Positions 9,401-21,400 of a DNA stretch of 64,000 nucleotides are shown here, piece by piece. Source of the DNA: Deltaproteobacteria bacterium (GTDB lineage Bacteria > Myxococcota > Myxococcia > SLRQ01). Numbering within the stretch: position 1 is the stretch's first letter; every line of letters begins with the position of its first letter. Both the position numbers and the translations under genes were made by a program. Location: contig JARGFU010000005.1 of assembly GCA_029210625.1 (NCBI GenBank), forward strand, positions 62,001 through 126,000. Reading direction: 5' to 3'. A model generated the notes under the pieces. It saw only the letters and a list, made by a program, of their open reading frames with translations. It had not been told where the DNA came from and ran no database searches.

Positions 9401-12400
9401 CCGTGAGCGACGCCCTGCCGCCGGAGCTCTCGGTGGTCCGGATCGAGAACGGCGGCACCCAGGTGGGCGGCTCGCTGGTCTGGACGATCCCCTCGATGGG
9501 GGTCTCGCCCACCGGTGACACCCTCCTGGCCTTCGAGGCGGAGCTCGCCAGCCCGCTGGCGAACGGCACGATCGTCTCCAACCAGGCCGACCTGGTCGCC
9601 GCCGAGCTCTCCTCCGCGATCCTCTCCGACGATCCGGACACGCCCCTCCCGGCGGATCCGACGCAGGTGGTGGTCTCCTCGCAGGCCGACCTCTCCGCCT
9701 CGACCAAGGCGGTGGTGGATCTCAACGGCGGCGCGCACCTGCCCGGCGACGATCTGCGCTACACCCTCGTGCTGACCAACACCGGCGACGCGCCGGCCCG
9801 GAACGTGGTGGTCAGCGATCCGATCGCCGCCTGCCTCACCTCGGTGACGCCAGGGGAGGGCGGCACCCTCGCCGGGGGCCAGCTCACCTGGAGCTCGCCG
9901 CTCACGCCGACCCTCGCCCGCATCGATCCGGGCGCGGACGTGGTCCTCACCTTCGACGCCCGGCTCGCCGCGAGCCTGCCCGACGGCACGCCCTGCGCCA
10001 ACCAGGCCACGCTCCTCTCGAGCGATCTGCCGGGCCCCGTGCTCACCGACGATCCCTCCACCACGGCCGTCGACGACCCGACCGTGATCCTCGTCGAGTC
10101 CCGCCCCTCCCTGGAGGAGAGCGAGAAGCAGGTCGAGCTCGTGGCCGACCGCAACGGCGACGGCGCCTTCAGCCCCGGGGACGGGATCCGCTACACGCTG
10201 CGGATCCGGAACACCGGCTCCGAGGACGCGACCAACGTCCGGGTGCGCGATCCGATCCCCGCAGAGCTCTCCAACGTCGTGGCCACGCCCCCCGGCACCG
10301 TGGTGGGCACGGAGCTGCGCTGGACCTTCGCCACCCTCGCCGCCGGGGCGACCCGCACCCTCACCCTCGAGGCGGACCTCGCCTCGCCCCTCGACGACGG
10401 CGCGGTGATCTCGAACCAGGCCTTCATCGGCCGCACCGGCCTCACCACCGAGGTGGCCACCGACGATCCGGCCACCCCCGAGGTCGACGACGCGACGGCC
10501 TTCACGGTCGTCTCCACCCCGGATCTCTCGGGCTTCACGCTCGTGGCGATCGATCCGAACGGCGCGCCCTTGAGGCCGGGGGACGAGCTGCGCTACCGGC
10601 TGACCCTGGTGAACGAGGGCACGGCGCTGGCCCGGGACGTCTCCGTCACCCTGCCGCTCGACCCCAGCACCAGCTTCCTCTCGGCGAGCGCCGGGGGCGT
10701 CTACGATGCGAGCGCCCACGCCGTCTCCTGGGTCATCCCCCTGATCGGCATCGGCGCCGATCTGGCGCGGATCCGGACGGTGAGGACCCTGCTGGGCTCG
10801 CCCCTCGACAACGGCCTGCCCATCACCGCCCAGGCCACCGCCACGGCCGCCGGCCTGCCGGCGTCGGTCCTCTCCGACGATCCGGCGACGGCCGCCCTCG
10901 ACGATCCCACGGTCCGCTTCGTGGTGAGCGGCGCCGACCTCCACGCGAGCACCAAGACGGTCGCCGACGCCAACGGCGGCGACGTGCGGCCCGGCGACGT
11001 CCTGGCCTGGGCCATCCAGGTGCGCAACGACGGCGACGCCGTCGCCCGCAACGTCACCGTGGACGACGCCTTCGACGGCGCGCTCACCGGCCTCTCCCCG
11101 CAGCAGGGTGGGGTGGCCGCCGGCCAGAGCGTCCACTGGGACGCCTCCACGACCCCCGCGCTGGCGGCGCTGGCCCCCGGCGAGAGCCAGACCCTGGTGG
11201 TGCTCTCGGTCGTGGACTCCCCGCAGGACGACGGCACCCTCGTCGCCAACCAGGCCCTGATCTCCGCCGACGGCCTGGTCGCGCCCGTGCCCACCGACGA
11301 TCCCGCGACCGCCGCGGTGGACGATCCCACCACGGTGGTGGTCGTGGCCGCGCCGGAGCTCTCCGCGACCACCAAGACCTTCACCGCCACCGGCGGCCTG
11401 CCCGTGCGCCCCGGCGCCGTGGTGACCTGGACCCTCTCCACCCGCAACCAGGGGGACGCCTGGGCCCGGAGCGCGACCTTGCGCGACGCGCTCGATCCCT
11501 CCCTGACCTTCGTCTCGGCCTCCGACGGCGGGGTCTACGATCCGGGGAGCCACACGGTGAGCTGGAGCCTGGGCGATCTGCCGCCCGGCCCGATCTTCGA
11601 GCGCACCCTCCTCACCCGGGTGGTGACGCCCCTGGACCACGGCACGGTGGTCTCCAACCAGGGCCTGCTCGAGAGCCCGAGCCTGGCGGCCAGCCAGCCC
11701 ACCGACGATCCCGCCACGGCGGTCGTGGGCGACCCCACCACCTTCACGGTGGAGAGCGCGCCGGATCTCTCGTCGAGCACCAAGGAGGTCGTGGACCGCA
11801 ACGGCGGCGTCGTCGAGCCCGGTGACCTCCTCGACTACCGCATCTCCCTGATCAACAGCGGCGACATGCTGGCCCCCGGCGTGGTCACCCTCGACGACCT
11901 CGACCCGCGCCTCGAGGTGGTCTTCACCCAGGACGGCGGCCTCCACGACGCGGGCGCCGGCCGCATCACCTGGCCGGCGGTCGATCTCTCTCCCTCCGAT
12001 CAGCCGGTCGTCCGGCGCTTCACGGCGCGGGTGCCCCCGCTGACCGCCAGCGGCACGGTCATCGCCAACCAGGCCCTCGTCGCCGGGGCCGGGCAGTCGG
12101 TCCCCACCGACGATCCCAGCACCCCCGAGCCGGCCGACCCCACCGAGGTGGTGGTTGTCTCCGCCCCCGACTTCACCCTCACCGAGAAGACGGTGGTCGA
12201 CGACGACGGCGGGCTGCCCCTGCCCGGCGATCGCCTCACCTACACCCTGCGGGTGAAGAACACCGGCAACACCCACGGCACGGCCGTGCGGGTGCTCGAT
12301 CCCATCGACGCCCTCCTCACCGACGTGCAGCCGGGGCAGGGCGGCAGCTTCGATGGCAGCGCCATCCTCTGGGACCAGACCACCACGCCCGCCCTGGCGC

Positions 12401-15400
12401 GGGTCGCCCCGGGCACCAGCGGGGACGTGCTCCTCACCTTCACCGCCCGCATCGCCGCGGAGGCCCGGGACGGGGATCGGATCGCCAACCAGGCCCGGAT
12501 CGAGAACGCCGAGATCGGCGGCGCCGTGGTCTCGGACGATCCGACGACCCCCGCGCCCTCGGATCCCACCGTCCTCCAGCTGGCCCTGCCGGACCTCGGC
12601 TCGGCGACGATGACCGTCGAGGATCTCGACGGCGGGGACGTGGAGCCGGGCGACCGCCTGCGCTGGACCCTGACCCTCCAGAACCTCGGCAGCCACCCGG
12701 CCGAGGACGTGGTCGTCCGCGACGCCCTCGACCCCACGCTGCTGGTCGATCCGCAGGTCCTCGGGGGCTCCCTGGAGGGCGACGAGGCCGTCTGGAGCGT
12801 CGGCACCCTCGAGCCCGGGCAGCGCGTCGAGCTCTTCCTCGAGACCACCGTGGCGGCCCTGCTGGCCAACGGGACCGAGATCCCCAACCAGGCCACGATC
12901 ACCCTCGGTGACCTGCCCACCCTCGTCCTCACCGACGATCCCGCCACCCCGGAGGAGGACGATCCCACCACCGTGGTCGTGGTCTCGGCGCCCGACCTGA
13001 TCGTGCACAAGACCGTCGAGGACCTCACCGGCGACCTGGTCGTGCCGGGCGACAGCCTCCGCTACACCCTCACCCTGGAGAACGTCGGGAACACCCTCGC
13101 CACCCAGGTGCTGGTGGAGGACACCCTGCCGGCCCTCGTGGCGAGCTGGAGCGAGAGCCCCGCCGCCGTCACCGTCGATCGCCGGCTGACCTGGACGCCC
13201 ACCGAGGTGCCGGCCCTCGCGGCCGTCGCCCCGGGCGAACCCGTGGTCCTCACGATCGACGTGGTCCTGACCTCCCCGCTGCCCGACGGAACCCTCGTCG
13301 CCAACCAGGCCCGGGTCTTCCACGCCGAGCTCCCCGCGGCCGTGCCCAGCGACGATCCCACGACGCCCGCGCCCTTCGACGCCACGGCGGTGCGGGTCTT
13401 CTCCGCCCCGCGCTTCGACCACTCCGAGAAGACGGTGGTCGATCTGAACGGCGGCCTGATCGAGCCGGGGGACCTGCTCGAGTACACCCTCGTCATCCTC
13501 AACGACGGCACCGAGGACGCCCTGGGCTCGGTGCTGCAGGATCCCGTCCCGGCGAGCACCCGCTACGTGCCGGGCACCACCCGCCTCAACGACGCGCCGG
13601 TGGACGATCCCGCCGGCGGCGGCTCGCCCCTGGTGCTCGGGCTCTCCCTGAGCTCGGCCCGCCCGGGCACCCCGGCCGGCGTGATGCTGGTCTCCGACGG
13701 CGCGGCGCCGGACGACGAGGCCGCGGTCGTCACCTTCCGGGTGCAGGTCGAGGCGGGCGTCCTCGGCGGCACCGAGATCGCGAACCAGGGGCGGATCGCC
13801 TCCCTGCAGACCGAGGCCGTCGGCACCGACGATCCCGCCACGCCCACGCCGGGCGACGCCACCGTGGTGGTCGTGGGGCGGGCCATCCACCTCGGGGACG
13901 CCGGCAAGACCTGGAGCTTCACCCGCGACGAGGAGACCCCGGGCGTGGTCGAGCCCGGCGACCGGATCGCCTTCGAGCTCTCCGTGCCGAACCGCGGCAC
14001 CTCCACGGCCCACGACGTCGAGATCCGGGATCCCCTGCCCGCGGGGACCCGCTACCTCACCGGCAGCCTCACCCTCGACGGCCGGCCCCTGACCGACGCC
14101 GCCGACGGCGACCCGGGCCAGGTGGCCCTGGGCGCCGTGCGGGTGGTCGTCCCCTCGATCGATCCGCACGCCACCGCGCTGGTGCGCTTCGAGGTCGAGA
14201 TCGAGAGCGACGCCGGCCCCACGGTGGTCAACCAGGGTACGGTCTCGGCCCTCGACGAGACCGGCGTCCGGGTGGAGGTCCTCACCGACGCCGATCCCTC
14301 GGTGCCGGGCGACCAGGCCACCGTCATCCCCATCGGCGACGCGCCGGTGCGCGACCTCTCGACCTCCCTGAAGGCCGTGGTCGATCTCGACGGCGGCGTG
14401 GTGGAGCGGGGCGACCTGCTCCAGTACCAGCTCGTGGTCCGCAACACCGGCAACGTCCCGGTCGAGGAGATCTCGCTCTCCGATCCTCTCCCGCGCCACC
14501 TGGTCTACGTCTCCCACGAGACGCCGAGCGGCAGCAGCTCGCGCTTCGAGAACCCACCGGCGGGCACCGGCCAGGGGATGCTCCACTTCTCCCTCGGGGC
14601 GCCGCTCCCCGCCGGGGAGAGCTGGCAGGGCACCTTCCTGGTCCGCATCACCCACGACGCGCCGGACGGCGCGATCCTCTCCAACCTCGCCCTCCTCGAG
14701 GCGCGTGATCTGCCCTCCCGGGAGCTGGGCCCGGCGACCGTGGTGGTGGGCGCCGCGCCGGGGACCGGGGGCTACCTCGGCCGGATCTTCCTCGACGGCG
14801 ACCGCGACGGCGCGCTCGGCGAGGGGGAGGGCGGCCTGACCGGCTACAACATCAGCGCCGTCTCTCCGGCCAGCGGCGAGATCGTGCGCTCGGCGGTGAG
14901 CGACGCGCGGGGCGACTTCGCCCTCGTCGGCCTCCCGGTGGGGCCCTGGATCCTGCGGGTGAGCTCGGCCAGCGGCACCACCTTCGTGCAGGAAGCGGTG
15001 GCCGCGGCGCGGGCCGACGCCCTCGAGGTCCACGACTGCGCCATCGATCCCTCGGGCGTGGTCTACCGCGGGGACGACGGCAGCGGCGTGCCCGACGCCC
15101 GGGTCTGGCTGCTCTACGACCAGAGCCGGGTGGGGCAGGCCCCGCTGCCCTGCGACGAGGACCAGCGCCTGGTCACCCTCGAGACCGATCCCAACCTCGG
15201 CGCCAGCGAGACCCACCCCCTGCCGCGCCCGGTGGGCACCGCCTGCCTCCTCCCCGGCCAGCAGGGCCAGACCACCCCCCGGGGTGAGTCCGCGGGCTTC
15301 TACCGCTTCGACGTACCCCAGGCCGATCCGGCCATGGCCTACCAGCTCCAGGTGGTCCCGCCGGCGCCGCAGCTCGCCTTCCCCTCGGTGGTGCGCCCGG

Positions 15401-18400
15401 CGGCGCCCGGCTTCGCGCCTCCCGGCGCCGTCGTGCCCGACCCCCGCCCGAACCTCGAGGGCGACACGACCTGGTACCAGCACTTCTCCATCGGCGTGCC
15501 CGAGGACGAGGTCACCCACAACCACGTGCCCCTCGACCCGGTGCGGGATCTGCTGCAGCTGACCAAGGTCGCGGCCCGCGGCACCGCGACGGTGGGCGAG
15601 CTGGTCGCCTACACCCTGACCCTGAAGAACCGCTCCGGCGCCGACCTGCGCAGCACCGGCGCCTCCGGGGATCTCGGCGGCACCGGGGTGCGGATCCAGG
15701 ATCTGATCCCGAGCGGGATGAAGTACGTCGCCGGGACGGCGACCGCCTCCCGGCTGCGGGTGGCGCCGGACGGTGGCCTGGTGCGGGCCTGCCCCCGGGT
15801 GGGGGAGGACGCCCTCGGCTGTCCCAGCGAGCGGGCCGAGCCCGCCCCCCTGATGGACACCCAGCAGGCGGTGGGCGGGGCCCTCTCCTTCGGCCCCTAC
15901 GACCTGCTGGCCGGTGAGCAGCTCGAGCTCCGCTACGTGCTCGCGGTGGGCGCCCGCGCCAAGCCCGGCGCCGCCACCAACCTCGCCCGGGCCACCCTGG
16001 ACGACGTCGAGGTCGGCGAGGCCGAGGCCTCGATCCACATCGTCGCCGATCCCCTCTTCGACGAGGGCACGGTGATCGGCAAGGTCTTCTGCGACGACAA
16101 CGAGGACGGGCGGCAGCAGCCCGGCGAGCGGGGGTTGATCGGAGCGCGCGTCTACTCGGACACGGGGATGGCCGCCACCTCGGACCGCAGCGGCAAGCTG
16201 CACTTCAACCGGCTGCCGCCGGGGATGCGGCTCTTCAAGCTCGATCCCTCCAGCCTGCCGCCGGCCAGCGGCCCGGTGGGCCCCCCGGGGAAGCCCCTCT
16301 TCCTGACCCGCGGCCTCGACGCGGTCCTCTCCTTCCCGGTGCGCTGCGCGCTGGCCGAGATGAAGCCCACCCAGCTGGGCGTGATGCGGCCCAGGGCGCC
16401 GCCGGCCCTGGCGGTCGTGGCGACCTCCAGCCCCCTCGACCTGCAGGTGGGGGAGGCCGAGGTCGTGATCCCGCGCCTCGATCTGCGCGTCACCGCCGAG
16501 GGCGGTACGCCGCGCTTCGACGAGCCGGGCCTCCCGGTGGGCCTCGACCAGGGCGCGAAGGCCCAGCTCCACCTGCAGGCGAGGGGCACCCCCCGCCGCT
16601 GGCGGGTGGCCTTCGCCCGGGCGCCGGTCGCGCCCGCCCTCCCCGAGGGCACCTCCGCCGAGGAGGCCGCACGCCTCCTCGGAGGCCCCGAGAGCTGGCA
16701 GCGCCTGGCCGTGCTGACGGGGGAGGGCGCGCCGCCCGCGAGCCTGGCCCTGCCCGCCGACCTGCCCCGCGGGGAGCCCCTCGTGGTCTGGGCCGGCGTC
16801 GAGGGCGAGCCGGGCCTCGCCTCCCGCAGCGCGGTGCAGGTCTTCGCGCTGGACTGGATCCCGCCGCCCTTCACGCCGGTGAAGCTCACCCTGATGGGCG
16901 AGCTCTTCCCCAAGCAGGGCGCGAAGCCGACCGCGGTCTTCCGCAAGGTCTTCGAGCCGGCCCTGAAGGCCCTGCAGGACTACCCCAGCTCGACCGTCGA
17001 GATCGCGGTCCACGTCGACGCCACCTACCGCAAGCGCGCCATGCCCCTCTCCCGGCAGCGGGCCGAGGCGATCAAGGGCTGGCTGGTCGAGAGCGGCATC
17101 GCCGCCGAGCGGATCGACGCCACCGGCAAGGGCTCGACCCGGCCGCTGGCGCCGAACATCGGCCAGCGCAACCAGCGCAAGAACCGCCGGGTCTGGGTGG
17201 CGGTGAGCGCGCCGGAGCCCGAGATCCCCGAGCTCCCCTCGATCACCCTCCCGGCCGGCTTCCAGGTCGGCGGCGCGGAGACGGCCCTCGACGGCATCGG
17301 CAACTTCGCCGACGTGGTCGAGGTCGCCCGCAACGGCCGGCTCTCCCTGAGCCTCGGCCTCGCCCGCGGCGAGCGCCTCGGCCTCCTGCGGCGCCTCGAC
17401 GCCGAGGGGCAGCCCCTCGCCCTGCCGGCCGACGATCCCGAGGCCGACGCCTTCTCGGCGGAGGCCCTGCGCCTCGCCGGCCTGCGCTGGGCGGCCAGCC
17501 CCGACACGGGTGAGGCGGCGACGACGGTGGCCGCGGCGGCCCCGGAGGCGAGCGAGGACGAGCCGGGCGTGCCGGCCTCCCTCGCGGGCGAAGACGAGGA
17601 GCCGGGCACCCCCGCCGCCCTCGCCGGGCCGGCGGCCCCCGCGGCGACCCCCACCGCGCCCGCCGCGGGCGCGGGCGCGGCCGTGGCGATGCGCCTCGAG
17701 CTGCCCCGCAGCGGCGGGACGCCCCTCCTCACCTGGGAGGGCGCGCGCCACGCGCTGCCTCTCGCCGCCGTCACCGGCCTGCGGGAGGACGAGGAGGGGC
17801 CGGTGAAGCTCGGCAAGGGCGGCCTGCCCCGCAAGCCGATCCCCTTCCTCACCCGGATGCCCGGGCAGCTGCGCGCCTCGGAGTGGGAGCTGTGGATCGA
17901 GGACACCGCCGGCCAGCGGGTCGGTCGGGTGGCCGGCACCGGCGCGCCGCCGCCGCGGATCCTCTGGGACGGCAAGGACGAGGCCGGCGCCCCGGCCCTG
18001 AAGCGGGGCGAGGGCTACCGCTTCCGCCTGCGGGTCCTCGACCAGCAGGGCAACGAGGGCAAGGGTCCCTGGGGCACCTTCGCCGTGGCGAACGTGGGCC
18101 TCTCCCGCACCCTCAACGGGCTCTTCGCGATCGGCTACAACATCGCGCCGGCCAAGCGCGCCCCGCTGCAGGCCTTCGCCCGTCGGGTGGAGGAGATGGG
18201 GCCCGGCACCCGGGTCACGGTGGTGGCCCACACCGACAACACCGGTGGCCCCGAGGCCGCCATGAGCCGCACCGACAAGCAGGCCGCGGCCGTGGCCCGC
18301 CTGCTGGCCTCCTACGGGATCCCGCCGGACCGCATCCGGCAGATCTTCAAGGGCGACACCCAGCCCCTCGCGCCGAACCTCTCCGCCCGGAACCGCGAGC

Positions 18401-21400
18401 GCAACAAGCGCATCGTCCTGCGGGCGGTGCCGGCCCAGCCGCGCTCGCCCGAGGCCCTGCCCGTCCAGTCCGGCGTGACCCTCGGCGGGGTGGCCGCGCA
18501 GGCCACCGAGGCCGGTCAGGTCTGGACCGCCACGGTGACCCTCACCGAGCCGCTGCCGGTGGTGATCCGCACGAGTGAGGGCCGCGAGGCCACCTACCGG
18601 CTCTCCCTCCAGCCCGACGCCGGGGCCGGCGCCGGCGGCGACCTCCCCCTCGATCTCGACCGCCGCTCGCTCCCCGCGGCCTGGCCGGCCACGTCGCGGC
18701 CGATCCTCCTGGCCCAGGGCACCCTGCTCGGCGACGAGGAGGACGAGGAGGAGGACGGCCCCGGCGGGCTCCGCGAGGAGCCCCTTCCGGCGCTCGTTCC
18801 CCTCGTGACCCCGGACGAGGCGGCCGCGAAGGAAGAGGAGAAGGACGAGGAGCCCGTCGCGCAGCCCGTGGCGCAACCAGTGGCGCAACCCGTCGCGCAG
18901 CCCGTCGCCGGGCCCCAAGGGGCCTTGCCCGTCGCGCAGCCCGTCGCGCAGCCCGTGGCTCAGCCGGTGGCCCAGCCCGTCGCGCAGCCCGTCGCGCAGC
19001 CGGTGGCGCAGCCGGTCGCCGAGTCCGCGCCCGCCTCGGGCACGCGCCTGGGCGATGATGACGAGGACGAGGAGGGCCCGGGCAGCGGCCCGGCCGGTCC
19101 CGCTCCGGCGCCCGAGCCGCCTCCCGCCGCGCCGCCGACGCTGGCCGAGCTCAGCGCGCCCGAGCAGGAGCTCGAGCTGGTGGTCCTCCCCCGCGAGCAG
19201 ATCGACGAGAAGCAGGTCCCGATCGTCGAGTCCCGCCTGGTGCTGCCGCCCCAGGGGGTCCCGCTGAAGGGCGCCCACCTCCCGATCTACGGCCGCACCG
19301 CGCCGGGCGCGGTGGTCACCGTGGCCGGCAAGACCCTGAAGGTCGACGCCGACGGACAATTCGCCAGCAGCATCGAGGTGCCCCGCGGCCAGTCCCTCTT
19401 CTCCCTGCGCATCCGGGACGAGGCCGGCAACGAGGCGGTCTTCGAGCGGGAGATCGTGCGGGAGCAGAGCGAGCTCTTCGTCCTGGCCCTGGCCGACGCG
19501 GCGATGGGCACCCCCGGCAACCAGCTCGACGGAGTGGGGGAGACCACCAGCCTCGACCTCGGGCCCGTCTGGCTCCACGGCCGCGCCGCCGCCTTCGTGA
19601 AGGGCGAGTGGGCGATGGAGAAGGGGCCCTGGGACGAGCTCGAGCTGCAGCTGCACCTCGACACCGCCCGCTGGGGCGAGGAGGTCATGGCCCGGGAGCT
19701 CGTGAACCCGGATCGCGGCTACCTCCTCTACGGCGACACCGGAGAGCTCGAGGCCGTGGCCGAGGCGGCGGGCCCCCTCTGGCTGCGCCTGAAGGCCGAC
19801 GAGAGCGAGCTGAACCTGGGCAACGTCCAGACCCGCCTGGGCACCGGCGGCCTCTTCGACTACCGGCGCACCCTCTACGGCGCGCGCCTGCACCTCGACG
19901 AGACCGTGGCCGAGAAGTACCGCTTCGAGGCCGACGGCTTCGGCTCCGCGGGCGAGCTGGGCCAGCAGCCGGGCCACGCCGTGCTCCAGGGCACGGGCGG
20001 CTCCCTCTACTTCCTGCCCCACCGCGACGTCGTCGAGGGCAGCGAGCGGGTGACCGTCACCGTGCGCGATCGCGAGACGGGCATGGTGCTCTTCTCCCGG
20101 CCGCTGCTGCGGAACGTCGACTACACCTTCCGCTTCGACCAGGGGCAGCTCTTCCTGAAGAGCCCGCTGCCCTCGGTGGCCCACGCCGGCTGGCTGGGCG
20201 GCACCAACGCCGCGACGCCGCTGGACGATCATCCGGTCTTCCTCACGGTGGACTACAACCACCGGAGCCTCGGCACCGAGGGCCTGATGGCCGGCGGCGG
20301 CTACCTGCGCCACACCTACGACGGCTGGCTCTCCCTGGGCGGCGGCCTCCTGGCCCAGGCCGAGGGGCCGACCAACCGGGGCTATCAGCTCTGGGGGCTC
20401 TCGGCGGAGATCCGGCCGAAGACCCGCTCCTACCTGAAGCTGGAGTACGCCCGGAGCGAGGGCACCGATCTGGCCGGCAGCTACTCGGCGGACGGCGGCC
20501 TCACCTACGCCGGGCTGATCCCGGGCTGCGAGAGCAGCACCCTCGTCAGCGAGCGCTGCGGCGCGCAGGGCAACGCCTTCATGGCCGAGGGCGCGCTCTC
20601 CTTCGGTGAGCTGGCGGGCAAGAGCAAGGACGTGGTGCTGCTCACCGGCCGCCTCGAGCTGCAGGATCCGAGCTTCTACAACTCCCAGCGGCTCCTCGAT
20701 CAGGGCCAGAGCCGGGGCGGCGTGCAGCTGGCCTGGACCATCACCGACCACGACGATCTGGTGGCCCGCTTCGATCACGTCGCCAGCCAGCTCCCCACCG
20801 GCGTGGTGGGGGAGGGGACCGGCCGCACCAAGCTCGTGCAGCGCTCCTCCTACGGCCTGCGCTACGCCCACAGCGGTGACAAGTGGCGGGCCTTCGGGGA
20901 GTGGAACGGCGCGGTGGTCAGCGACGAGGAGGTCGGCCGGATCGCCAGCGACCGCCTGCTCGCCGGCGGCGAGTTCGACCTCACCCACGGCCTGACCCTC
21001 CTCCTCGATCAGGACCTGACCCTGGGCGGCGACGACCGGATCTTCCCGCAGCTGGCCGACCGCCTCTCGACCGGGATGGGCCTGCGCTACCGCCTCACCG
21101 AGACCCTCGAGCTCTCGGCGATGGGGCGGGTGCGCTGGAGCGGCGAGAACGCCCTCACCGCCGGCGCCCGGGTGCGCACCGGCGAGACCGGCAGCGTCTA
21201 CGCGAACGAGCGCCTGGTGCGGCCGGTGGACGGCGGCTGGCGCTCCACCTCGGTGGTCGGCGCCGAGCAGAGCTTCGGCGGCCTGAACACCCACGGCGAG
21301 TACCAGGTCGACGGCGGCCTCGGCGCGAACCACGGCCGCGCCGTCCTGGGCGTGGGCCACACCTTCTCGCCCGCCAAGGGCCTGAAGCTCGACCTCGCCT

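Noticed and set aside
18856-19014. VAQP-coding repeat as a CRISPR or regulatory repeat
   Set aside because: It is a 12-base in-frame coding repeat inside a single large gene.
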